DNA of 64,000 nucleotides, from positions 1 through 64,000 of the forward strand of contig JAEYUO010000004.1 in the NCBI GenBank assembly GCA_023432465.1, in the 5' to 3' direction. Numbering within the stretch: position 1 is the stretch's first letter; every line of letters begins with the position of its first letter. The notes beneath the pieces are model-generated. The model saw nothing but the letters and a program-made list of their open reading frames with translations, was not told the DNA's origin and searched no databases. Positions 14,912-22,906 of this stretch are shown in pieces. Both the position numbers and the translations under genes were made by a program. The DNA comes from Planctomycetota bacterium (GTDB lineage Bacteria > Planctomycetota > Phycisphaerae > Phycisphaerales > UBA1924).

Positions 14912-16573
14912 TCAGGCCCGTCGCACTTCGACCTTCCCCCCCGCGACATCCTTGATCGCGTACCCCATCTTCGCGAGTTCATCGCGGATGCGGTCGGAGG
15001 CCGCGAAGTCCTTGGCCTTTCGCGCGGCGGCGCGCTCTTCGAGCTTGGCGAGCACGGCGGGATCGGCCTCGCAGCCGATGAACACGCCGATGCTGGTCTG
15101 TGCCGCCTGGGGCTTCTCCAGCGAGAGCACGCTGAGCACGGCGTCGATATTCAGCAGCGAGCGCGCATCTGCGGGTGTTGGCGCGGGTGTCTCGCCGACC
15201 CACTTGTTGAGTTCGCCGATCGCGCCGGCGATGTTGAGGTCCTCGGACATCGCCGCGGCGAAGGCTTGCTCAACGCGCGAGGGCGCCCCGCCGGCTGGCG
15301 CAGGTGTGCCGGCAAGTTCGAGGAACCGCCGCCAGCGCTCAACCGTCCGCTGGCTGTCCTTCAGTCCCTGCATGGTGAAGTTCGCATTGGTGCGGTAGTG
15401 CGTCTTGATAAGTTCGAGCCGCATCGCACCCGGCTCGATGTTGTGCGGCGCGCCGAACAGGTCGCGTGCGGTAAAGAAGTTCCCCTTGCTCTTGCTCATC
15501 TTGTCGCCTTCGACCATGAGGAATCGCGGGTGGAACCACATCGCGCTGAACGAGCCTTGTGCAGGCGCGGCGTTGAAGGCGCAGCAGCTCTGCGCGATCT
15601 CGCACTCATGGTGCGGGAAGATGTTGTCCTCGCCGCCGGAGTGCACATCGATCACCGGATCGCCGTTGGACAGCGTCATCGCGGCGAGCGCATCGGCGCC
15701 CAGCGGCTTGCCATCAGCAGCCCGCAATCGCGATGCGCTCATCACCGAGCACTCGATGTGCCAGCCGGGATAGCCTGCGCCCCACGGCGAGTCCCACTTC
15801 ATGATGTGGCTCGCATCTTCCTTCCAGAGCAGGAAGTCCGCCGGGTGCTTCTTCCCCGCCTGGTTCTCCGCGCTGATTCGCCCGCCCTCGCCCTCCTTGA
15901 GCGCATCGAGCGTGTTGCCGCTCAGGCGGCCATACGGCTCAAAGCTCCGCACGTCGAAGTACACCACACGCGATCCGGCGGAACCAACGACATACGCATG
16001 GCCCCGCGAGATCAGTCGCGCGATCAGCGCCTTCATCCCCTCGATGCTCTCCGTCGCCCGCGGCATCAGAGTCGGGTCTTTCTGGGCTTCGAGCGCCACC
16101 TTCAGCCCCAGCCGCCGCGCATCCTCCTTGAAGCGGTCTTCATAGAACCGCGCGATCTGCCAAGGGTTCGACGGGTCGATCTCCGTCCCCGCAGGAAGCT
16201 TCCCGCTCTTCTTCGCCTCCGCGATGCGCCGCCCCGCGACGACCATGCGGTCCTCGCCGTGCTCGCCCCCTTCGGCATCGTCGGTCATGTGACCGACATC
16301 GGTGATGTTCATCACGTGCGTCACGCGCCTGCCGGTCGGCGAGGAGTGCGTTCCGCCGGCACGCGTCGCCAGTGTGCACAAGGGAGATTCAATCCACCGC
16401 CGCAGGACATCCGCCGCGAGGAACGACCGGAAGTTCCCGATGTGGGCATCGTCGTACACCGTCGGCCCGCAGGTGTAGAACGTCACGTGCGCCGGATCGG
16501 TCGCGATGAGCGGCTCGACCCGCCGCGTGAGCGTGTTGTAGATGCGCAGAACCGATTGTGCTTCAGACGCCAT
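14912..16573 (-). CDS. cysS: Cysteinyl-tRNA synthetase
   Basis: 553 residues from the ATG at 16573. Charges tRNA-Cys with cysteine. FYTCGPTVYDDAHIGNFRSF holds the zinc cysteine and the HIGH-type motif. HIECSVMSASRL and HHECEIAQSCCAF carry further zinc-site Cys and His residues, and GDKMSKSKGNFFTARDL is the KMSKS loop. The C-terminal helical DALR-like region follows. About 16 extra residues (SPLCTLATRAGGTHSSPTG) sit between the HIGH region and VMNITDVGHM, a loop that is shorter in E. coli CysS. Otherwise the order and length are typical with a modest excess. Convergent with uvrC; divergent from the antiporter gene. Confidence 0.95.
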   Translation of the reverse strand: MASEAQSVLRIYNTLTRRVEPLIATDPAHVTFYTCGPTVYDDAHIGNFRSFLAADVLRRWIESPLCTLATRAGGTHSSPTGRRVTHVMNITDVGHMTDDAEGGEHGEDRMVVAGRRIAEAKKSGKLPAGTEIDPSNPWQIARFYEDRFKEDARRLGLKVALEAQKDPTLMPRATESIEGMKALIARLISRGHAYVVGSAGSRVVYFDVRSFEPYGRLSGNTLDALKEGEGGRISAENQAGKKHPADFLLWKEDASHIMKWDSPWGAGYPGWHIECSVMSASRLRAADGKPLGADALAAMTLSNGDPVIDVHSGGEDNIFPHHECEIAQSCCAFNAAPAQGSFSAMWFHPRFLMVEGDKMSKSKGNFFTARDLFGAPHNIEPGAMRLELIKTHYRTNANFTMQGLKDSQRTVERWRRFLELAGTPAPAGGAPSRVEQAFAAAMSEDLNIAGAIGELNKWVGETPAPTPADARSLLNIDAVLSVLSLEKPQAAQTSIGVFIGCEADPAVLAKLEERAAARKAKDFAASDRIRDELAKMGYAIKDVAGGKVEVRRA

Positions 16574-16694
16574 AGGTGCACATCGTATCGGCCCGATCAG
16601 CCGCAATCGCGGTGCCGGGAGCCCTATAACCGTCGCACCCATCGCCCGGAAATGAGACCGCCCAGGCACGCCCGAACGCTAGAGTTACCACGCG

Positions 16695-18566
16695 ATGAGC
16701 GAACACCTGCAAGCACTCGGGACGGTGGCGGTACCGGAGCAACCGCTTGCGCTCGTACTGGTCGTCGTGCTTTCGGCCGCGGCGGTGGTCGCGGTGATCT
16801 GCCGCCGGCTCGGGGTCGAGGCGATCCCGGGGTACCTGCTCGCCGGGGCGCTGGTGGGGCCGAACGTTTTGGGGCTGGTGCGGAGCGCCTCCGCCGCGGA
16901 GCCCGTAGCCAACCTTGCGACGGTGCTGCTGCTCTTCACGATCGGATTGCAGTTCGACGCGGCGAACTTCCGCCGCGGCGCATTGAGCATCATCGTCGTC
17001 TCGATCAGTTCGACGATCCTGTACATCCTCCTGTTCTGGCTCCTCTTGCTCGTTCTGGGCCTGGCAGCCCCGACGGCGATGGCCTTGGCGATGGCCGGTT
17101 GTAGCGGCTCCACGGCCGTGACCCTCAGGCTCCTGCAGCAGCGGCGGGAGCTCCACGAGGCTCATGGCCGCGTGTCGATGGGGTTCTCGATCCTTGACGA
17201 CCTTTCCGGTGTGGTTGTGCTCGCAACATTCCCGCTGCTCGCGGCGTGGGCGAGCACGGGGACCGTGACGGCCGATGCGGAGTCGGCAGCGTGGTCGAGC
17301 CGGACGATGGCAACCCTGGTGGCTGTCGGGGGAGTGGCCCTCATGCTCGGGCTGGGGCGGCTGGTCCTGCCATGGGTGATGCTGCGCGTCGCGCGGCTGG
17401 GCTCGCCGGAAGTGCTGCTGATCTGTGCCGCGTCGATCGCGCTGCTGAGTTCGATCTGGACCGGGGCGATCGGCTTCTCGCCCGAGATGGGCGCATTCCT
17501 GGCGGGGTTCATGCTGGCCGGAACGCCGCTGCGATACCAACTCGTCGGGCAGCTTGCCCCAACCCGGGACCTGCTGATGGCCGTGTTCTTCATCGCCGTC
17601 GGGCTCGTGGTCGATCCCGCCGCGGTTGGCAACAACTTTGCGCTGGTGCTGGGTCTGGCGCTGGCGGTGCTGGTGTTCAAGCTGCTGACGATCGGCGGGT
17701 GCGCGTGGGCGGCCGGGATGACGCCGCGAGGCTCGATGTTGTCGGGGGTGTACAACATCAACGCCGGCGAGTTTACGTTCGTCCTGCTGGCCTCGACCGT
17801 GACGCTGGGAATCGTTACGCCGGAGCAGTCGGCTCTCGCCGTGTCCATCGCCGCGATCACGCTCGTGGCGACTCCGCTCCTGGTGAGCCCCGCGCACGCA
17901 CTAGGCGCGCGGATGTCCCGCTGGCCGCTCGCGCCGTGGGCACGTTCCGCCGCGCTCCGCGAAACTCCCGCGCCGCCTGTCACACCAAAGCCGGCCGCGA
18001 CACTTTGCAGCGACGAAGAAGAATCATCGGTGGTGCCTGCGACTCAGCAGCCGCGACATGTGATCATCGCGGGATTCGGGCCCGGCGGGCGCGGCCTTGC
18101 CGACCGGCTGGAGGTCATGAAAGTCCCGTACGTGATCGTCGATCTGAATGCAACGACGATCCAGCGGCAGGCCCGGGCAGGGCGGCAGGTGGTCTTCGGC
18201 GATATCGCCAACCCGGACGTGCTCGAGGCGGCAGGCCTCCCGCAGGCCGACGCAGTGATCGTGACGATTCCTGATGATGAAGCGGCGCTGCGAGCGGTTC
18301 AGGCCGTGCGGCAAGCCGCGCCCGACGTGTTCATCGGGGTACGGACCCAGTTTCTTTCCGGCATGATGCGGGCGTTGGAACTGGGGGCGACGGAGGTGGT
18401 CGTCGCCGAGGTGGCCGTCGCGCTCGCCCTCGACCGGGACATGATGCGGGCGCTCTCTGCCCACCTCGCGCGGCAGCGGCGCGGGATGCCGACGTCAAAC
18501 GATGCACCAGTATCGCCGGTGCCGCCGTCGCCGCACAGCGGATTCACCCCCTCCTCCGGGAGTTGA
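16695..18566 (+). CDS. CPA2-family monovalent cation:proton antiporter with TrkA-N domain (KefB-like)
   Basis: 623 residues. Residues 1-400 are the 12-13 segment sodium/proton exchanger fold (GYLLAGALVGPNVLGLV, LLLFTIGLQFDAANFRRG, FSILDDLSGVVVL with the paired acidic residues, EMGAFLAGFMLAGTPLRYQL). After a Pro/Ala-rich linker with an acidic SDEEESS patch, residues about 452-570 form a TrkA-N Rossmann domain starting HVIIAGFGPGGRGLADRLE, where the Gly-rich loop binds NAD or a nucleotide. This architecture matches KefB/KefC/YbaL, which exchange potassium or sodium for protons under redox or nucleotide control. The C-terminal tail is Pro/Ser-rich. No KefF/KefG-type partner is adjacent. Confidence 0.9.
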   Translation: MSEHLQALGTVAVPEQPLALVLVVVLSAAAVVAVICRRLGVEAIPGYLLAGALVGPNVLGLVRSASAAEPVANLATVLLLFTIGLQFDAANFRRGALSIIVVSISSTILYILLFWLLLLVLGLAAPTAMALAMAGCSGSTAVTLRLLQQRRELHEAHGRVSMGFSILDDLSGVVVLATFPLLAAWASTGTVTADAESAAWSSRTMATLVAVGGVALMLGLGRLVLPWVMLRVARLGSPEVLLICAASIALLSSIWTGAIGFSPEMGAFLAGFMLAGTPLRYQLVGQLAPTRDLLMAVFFIAVGLVVDPAAVGNNFALVLGLALAVLVFKLLTIGGCAWAAGMTPRGSMLSGVYNINAGEFTFVLLASTVTLGIVTPEQSALAVSIAAITLVATPLLVSPAHALGARMSRWPLAPWARSAALRETPAPPVTPKPAATLCSDEEESSVVPATQQPRHVIIAGFGPGGRGLADRLEVMKVPYVIVDLNATTIQRQARAGRQVVFGDIANPDVLEAAGLPQADAVIVTIPDDEAALRAVQAVRQAAPDVFIGVRTQFLSGMMRALELGATEVVVAEVAVALALDRDMMRALSAHLARQRRGMPTSNDAPVSPVPPSPHSGFTPSSGS

Positions 18567-18585
18567 GCCTCCCGGGAAGAACAAT

Positions 18586-18613
18586 GGCCCTGGGCGGGTG
18601 TGCGCCCAGGGCC
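18586..18613. terminator. Hairpin terminator between convergent antiporter and porin genes
   Basis: GGCCCTGGGCG (18586-18596) pairs perfectly with CGCCCAGGGCC (18603-18613) around a six-base loop. It lies between two convergent stops. No long T run follows on either side, so its strength is uncertain; it may serve both genes. Confidence 0.65.
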
Positions 18614-18672
18614 GAGTTTCCCATGCCCCGGCTGGTGCGGCCGCGGCAGGATCAGGAGTCGTGTTGACAGGC

Positions 18673-19920
18673 TCAGAACAGAAGCTGGAACTGCGCGCGG
18701 AGGACGATCTCGCCCTCCTCGGTGTCGCCCAGCAGGCCCTGGTCGGTATTGGGCAGCAGGCCCAGGCCGGTCAGGTCGCTGGTCTTCTCAAAGCTGTAGA
18801 CAACATCGAAGGTGGCCTTGGCGGCGTGGCCCGCGAAGTACTTGTTGACGCCGATGGTGGCGAAGCTGAAGAAATCCTCCGCGGTGCCCCGCTCGTCGTC
18901 GAGCATGAGGCCGTCGTAGCGGGCGAAGAGTTCCCAACTATCGGTCAACATCACGCCGCCCTGAACAACGAACGAGAAGTCATCGAACTCGGAATCGCCG
19001 GCGAAGGAATCGGCGTCGATGTGCCGGCCGATGATGCTGCCAAAGAGGTTCCATCCGTCCCCCTCGACACCGATATCGGCGGTGTAGAGGAACACGGAGA
19101 CATCGACATCGCCGAACGCCGGGGTGTTGTGTGGGCCCTGGTAGTGCGCGGCCAGGCCCAGCATCGTGCCGAAGTCACTCCCCTTGGGAGAGGTGAAGTC
19201 GCCGAACTGATCCCACTTGCCCGCGAACAGGAACTCGACGCGGCCGGAGAACGCGTAATCCGCGTTGTTCACGGCGTTGAAGTCGGTGTTCCGCGTGCCC
19301 GCACCGGAGTTGAAGGTGACCCATGTGCGCCAGCTCTCCGCCGCGTAGCTCAGCCAGATCGCCTTGACGATGTCGGGCCGCATGACATCCGTGCTCGGCG
19401 CGCGGTCGACCGCCAGCTGCTTGAAGTTGCTGGTCATGTCCTCGCGGACAATCGGGGCCTTCACCTGGCCCGCGTACAGGCCGACGCCGTTGGCGAAGTT
19501 GTGCCCGAAGTACCCCTCGAAGAGCGTGATGTTGCCCGAGTCGCGCTGAACCTGAAGATCGACGTTGTACGCCCAGTCCTTGTGCACGGTGCCGCTGAAG
19601 TTCAGGCGGACATCGTTCATCTGGAAGCCGTTGGAGAAGTCATCCTCGGGCGCGTTGTTGTCGTCCCGCGCCGACACGACATAGCGGAACTGAATCGCCC
19701 CGCCGACATTCAGGCGGAAGCCGTCTCCCGCCACGAAGAACTTCCCGTCGTGGCCGCCGTCGCCGGCCGAGAGCAGGCTGGAGCGTCCCTCGGCATCGGC
19801 CATCATTTCCGCGACCAGCGCGCGGACCTCATCCTGCGACTGCCCCGCGGCGATCGTTGCCAGGCCCAAGGCCCCACCCGCCGCCGCCAAGATTCCCACC
19901 GTGAAGGGTGTCCGAGTCAT
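18673..19920 (-). CDS. Outer-membrane porin (OprO/OprP-like), first of two paralogues
   Basis: 415 residues from the ATG at 19920 with a signal peptide (TPFTVGILAAAGGALGLATI, cleavage near AAG-QS). A short helix (DEVRALVAEMMADAEGRSSL) is followed by beta-barrel sequence of alternating strands starting GKFFVAGDGFRLNVGGAIQF and ending LRAQFQLLF, with the terminal Phe typical of outer-membrane proteins. The opening helix and first strands match the neighbour at 20225-21499 closely, so the two arose by duplication. The fold resembles phosphate-selective porins O/P, but specificity cannot be read. The upstream 304 bases (19921-20224) hold its promoter and the neighbour's terminator. No usable Pho-type box could be confirmed. 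Confidence 0.85.
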   Translation of the reverse strand: MTRTPFTVGILAAAGGALGLATIAAGQSQDEVRALVAEMMADAEGRSSLLSAGDGGHDGKFFVAGDGFRLNVGGAIQFRYVVSARDDNNAPEDDFSNGFQMNDVRLNFSGTVHKDWAYNVDLQVQRDSGNITLFEGYFGHNFANGVGLYAGQVKAPIVREDMTSNFKQLAVDRAPSTDVMRPDIVKAIWLSYAAESWRTWVTFNSGAGTRNTDFNAVNNADYAFSGRVEFLFAGKWDQFGDFTSPKGSDFGTMLGLAAHYQGPHNTPAFGDVDVSVFLYTADIGVEGDGWNLFGSIIGRHIDADSFAGDSEFDDFSFVVQGGVMLTDSWELFARYDGLMLDDERGTAEDFFSFATIGVNKYFAGHAAKATFDVVYSFEKTSDLTGLGLLPNTDQGLLGDTEEGEIVLRAQFQLLF

Positions 19921-20153
19921 CCAGATGCTCCTGTCTGAGTCCCTCCCAGGCGGAACCGACCGACGGGCCGCATGGGTCAAGGGCGATTCTCGACCCGCGA
20001 CAGGCGGGCCACGACGACTATATCGGACAGACGAGTCCTTTGTATTGTGCACGAGGAATAATTCTCGCGACAGCGCAAGGCTTGACATGGCAGACTCGTC
20101 GCAAAAGGCTGATAGTCAAGGGTTTACAGAACTTGCCGTCAAATCGATCCGGC

Positions 20154-20188
20154 AAAAAGAACAACCCCGGGCCGAAGCCCGGGGTTGT
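20154..20188 (-). terminator. Rho-independent terminator after the second porin gene
   Basis: On the minus strand, ACAACCCCGGGC pairs perfectly with GCCCGGGGTTGT around a TTCG tetraloop, then runs into TCTTTTT. It lies 36 bases after the stop at 20225 and should insulate the two porin genes. Confidence 0.88.
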
Positions 20189-20224
20189 GGATAAGTCGTA
20201 GATTCTGAAGTGGGTTCGAGCGGC

Positions 20225-21499
20225 TTAGAACAGCAGCTGGAACTGAGCGCGGAAGACGATCTCGTTCTCCTCGACATCGCCCAGGAGGCCGTTGCCGGTG
20301 GACTGCAGGCCGGTGCCGGCGAGGTTGGAGGTCTCCTCGAACGACCAGACCATGTCGAGCGTGGCCTTCGCGGCGTGCCCGGCGTAGTACTGGTTGATAC
20401 CGAGGGTCAGGAAGTTGAAGGTGTCCTCGCCGCCGCCGAAGCGATCGCTATCGGCGATGAGGCTCTCGTAGCGGGCGAAGAGCTCGGTGTTCTCGGCGAA
20501 GCGCCAGCCGCCCTGGAGGACGAAGCCCATATCGCTGAGGTCGGTGTCGCCGGCGCCCAGAGCGGACTGCTCCTGCCAACGGTAGATGAAGGCAGCGAAC
20601 GCGTTCCAGCTGTCGCCCTCGAGGGAGGCGTCGACGGTGAACTGGAGGGTGTCGGTGTCGACATCGGCGGGGTCGGGGGTCTGGGTGCTGACCTGGTAGT
20701 GGGCCGCAACGCCAAGGAGGAAGCCGAAGTCCTGGCCCTTCTTGGAGGTGAAGTCCTCCCACATCTTCCAGTCGTTGCCGGAGATCATGAACTCGGCGCG
20801 AGCGGTGAAGGCGTACTCGGCCTCACCACGCACGACGATCGGGAGGCCGGAGTTCGGGCCCGAGTCATTGAAGTCCGTGTTCTCGGAGTCAAGGCCGTCG
20901 CTGAAGGCGAGGGCGAGACGCCACTGCTCGGTGGCGTAAGCGGCCTCGATGCCCTGCGAACGGTCCTGGGTGAACACCTCGTTCACCAGCGAACGCTCGA
21001 CAGCGAGCTGACGGGAGGAGCTGACGAGCTCTTCACGCAGCATGGGGAGCTTGAACTGACCCCAGCGGGCCTTCCAGCCGTTGGCGAACTTGTAGCCGGC
21101 GAACGCCTCCTCGAGGCCGACGCTGCCCTCGCTGCGGTCGGCGGAGATGAGCACGCGGAAGAACCAGTCCTTGTTCACCTCGCCGTTGAAGTCGAGCTTC
21201 GTGCGACGGGTCTGGAAGCCGTTGGAGAAGTCATCGTCGTTGCCGCTGTCGTTGTCGCGAACGTTCACGAGGTAGCGGAACTGGAGCTGGCCGCCAACGT
21301 TGAGGCGGAAGCCATCGCCCGCGATGAAGAACTTGCCGTCGTGGCCGGCGTCGCCGCCCGCGAGGAGGCTGGTGCGGCTGTCCGCATCGTTCATCATTTC
21401 GGACACCATGGCACGCACCTCATCGGTGCTCTGCTGGGCCAGCGCCGGGGTCGCCGTCGCAAGGCCTGCAGCCAACAGCAAAGTCGTCGTCTTCATCAT
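20225..21499 (-). CDS. Outer-membrane porin (OprO/OprP-like), second paralogue
   Basis: 424 residues. The double-ATG start at 21499 (MMKTTTLLLAAGLATATPA) follows AAAGGAAAAG and gives a clean signal peptide ending ALA-QQ. Then come the same short helix as the neighbour (DEVRAMVSEMMNDADSRTSL), the first barrel strands GKFFIAGDGFRLNVGGQLQF, and the C-terminal VFRAQFQLLF. Barrel loops are rich in Asp/Asn/Gly, as for porins with large extracellular loops. Codon choice is strongly biased toward one codon per residue (for example GAG and CTC), which suggests high expression. It ends at a strong terminator. Likely a general or phosphate-type channel; substrate is inference. Confidence 0.87.
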   Translation of the reverse strand: MMKTTTLLLAAGLATATPALAQQSTDEVRAMVSEMMNDADSRTSLLAGGDAGHDGKFFIAGDGFRLNVGGQLQFRYLVNVRDNDSGNDDDFSNGFQTRRTKLDFNGEVNKDWFFRVLISADRSEGSVGLEEAFAGYKFANGWKARWGQFKLPMLREELVSSSRQLAVERSLVNEVFTQDRSQGIEAAYATEQWRLALAFSDGLDSENTDFNDSGPNSGLPIVVRGEAEYAFTARAEFMISGNDWKMWEDFTSKKGQDFGFLLGVAAHYQVSTQTPDPADVDTDTLQFTVDASLEGDSWNAFAAFIYRWQEQSALGAGDTDLSDMGFVLQGGWRFAENTELFARYESLIADSDRFGGGEDTFNFLTLGINQYYAGHAAKATLDMVWSFEETSNLAGTGLQSTGNGLLGDVEENEIVFRAQFQLLF

Positions 21500-22111
21500 T
21501 CTTTTCCTTTCACCTAGGTCCTGATCAGGGGAAACTGCACCTTTGGTCGGCCTGTTCACGCTCTTCTCGTCAAAGAAGGGCCGAGAACAGGGCCGCATGT
21601 TAGCGAGCTTTTACCGGCGGTTTCCAGTCACCGCCTGAATTAATCAAACCACTACACAAGGCAACACATCGAAGCTGCGCAAGTCTTGCGCAAGACAAGA
21701 CTTGTGCCCGATCGCCGTACTCAGCACAAGGCCGCTCCCTGTGCGTCGGCAAGGGCCCCGAGACCTGCGAAGAACCGCTGGTACCCGGCTTCGTGGCTGC
21801 CTCCGGCTGCCACGGTCCCACCCCACCGCTGCGATCTGCTAGCCCGGCCTTGGGCCTTGATGACCCGAAGCCGATGGGGCGGATGCTACCCGCCCGACTT
21901 AGCGAACGCAAACTCACTACTGGCCGTCGGCAATCCGCCCCCCCCATCGTGAACATTTGCCGGAGATTTACACATGCCGGTGCGCCAACCCCAAGCCGGG
22001 TGCAGAGACTTTGGAAAGCCTGAAAGTGTCCCTGATCGTCTCATCGTCGCTCCGTCAGAGCGACCCGCGTCGGAACAGCAAGGTGTTCATAAGTCCAAGG
22101 CAGACAAGCAT
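21500..22111. other. 612-bp divergent regulatory region between porin and response regulator
   Basis: No convincing gene lies between the porin start (minus) and the response-regulator start (plus). The region is noticeably more AT-rich near 21635-21670 than the genes around it and contains the nested palindromes at 21674-21704. It must carry the promoters of both genes. Confidence 0.55.
21674..21704. promoter_or_regulatory. Nested palindromes, candidate regulator-binding site or cruciform
   Basis: Three overlapping inverted repeats share bases. GCGCAAG-T-CTTGCGC is the first. GTCTTGCGCAAGAC is a perfect 14-bp palindrome. CAAGTCTTG (21680-21688) pairs with CAAGACTTG (21696-21704) around seven bases. 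It lies about 180 bases upstream of the porin start. Alternative pairings suggest competing hairpins or a multi-dimer binding site. Confidence 0.45.
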
Positions 22112-22858
22112 ATGAGTGACGAGAAGCGGGTCCTGATCATCGAAGACGAGGCCGACCTGGCGGACCTTCTGGGGTACAACCTCCGCAAGGCCGGGTACCG
22201 CGCGGACGTCGCGAACGATGGAAACTCCGGATTTCAGCGTGCGGTCGATGAGCGTCCGGATCTGGTGATCCTCGACGTCATGATGCCGCAGTTATCGGGC
22301 CTCCAGGTCGCGCGGCTCCTCCGCACGGACCCCAAGACCTCGGCGGTTCCGATCCTCATGCTCACGGCCAAGGGTGAGGAGACGGATCAGATCGCGGGCC
22401 TGCAGGTCGGGGCGGATGACTATGTCACCAAGCCGTTCTCGATGAAGGTCCTCCTTGCGCGCGTGGAGGCGCTGCTCCGCCGGAATCGCGGAGGACCGGG
22501 CGAGGATGCCGCGGCGGACATTCTGTCGCTGGGGACGGTTCGGCTCGATCTATCCAATCACGAGGCCTCGGTCAGCGGGCAGCCCATCAAGCTGACGCTC
22601 ACGGAGTTCCGGTTGCTGGCCGCGCTCTTGCGCAAGCCGGGCAAGGCGATCCGGCGTGCCGACCTCATGTACAGCGCGATGGGCCCGGGTGTGCTGGTGA
22701 CGGCGCGGACGATCGATGTGCACATGGCGGCGATCCGCAAGAAGCTGGGCGATTCCGGGTCGATGATCCGGACGGTGCGCGGCGTCGGATATCTCATCAG
22801 CGCCGATGCGAGCCTCGGCGAGGAGCTCGAAGCCGAGTCTGGTGTTCAGGCCGAGTAG
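22112..22858 (+). CDS. OmpR/PhoB-family response regulator
   Basis: 248 residues from the ATG at 22112 (MSDEKRVLIIEDEADLADLL). The receiver domain has the acidic pair in IEDEAD, the phospho-acceptor Asp in LVILDVMMPQLSGLQ (about residue 54), the Thr in MLTAKGE and the Lys in YVTKPFSMKVLL. The C-terminal winged-helix domain has LTLTEFRLLAALLRKPGKAI and VDVHMAAIRKKL-like sequence followed by IRTVRGVGYLI. The domain style, and the PhoR-like kinase that follows within 50 bases, make PhoB the closest match. Together with two OprO/P-like porins next door this suggests a phosphate-starvation role, which is inference. Residues before the chosen ATG are not conserved in this family. Confidence 0.88.
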   Translation: MSDEKRVLIIEDEADLADLLGYNLRKAGYRADVANDGNSGFQRAVDERPDLVILDVMMPQLSGLQVARLLRTDPKTSAVPILMLTAKGEETDQIAGLQVGADDYVTKPFSMKVLLARVEALLRRNRGGPGEDAAADILSLGTVRLDLSNHEASVSGQPIKLTLTEFRLLAALLRKPGKAIRRADLMYSAMGPGVLVTARTIDVHMAAIRKKLGDSGSMIRTVRGVGYLISADASLGEELEAESGVQAE

Positions 22859-22906
22859 ACTCTCCCGGTGCACGACCGTGGGCAGTGGGGACTGGAGGCG
22901 GGCTCC

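Noticed and set aside
19921..20150. Possible Pho box upstream of the first porin
   Set aside because: CTGTC-like heptamers occur but are too far apart to form the usual direct-repeat pair.
20210..21517. 435-codon plus-strand frame opposite the second porin
   Set aside because: Repetitive Glu/Val/Gly/Leu sequence produced by reading the strongly biased porin gene backwards.
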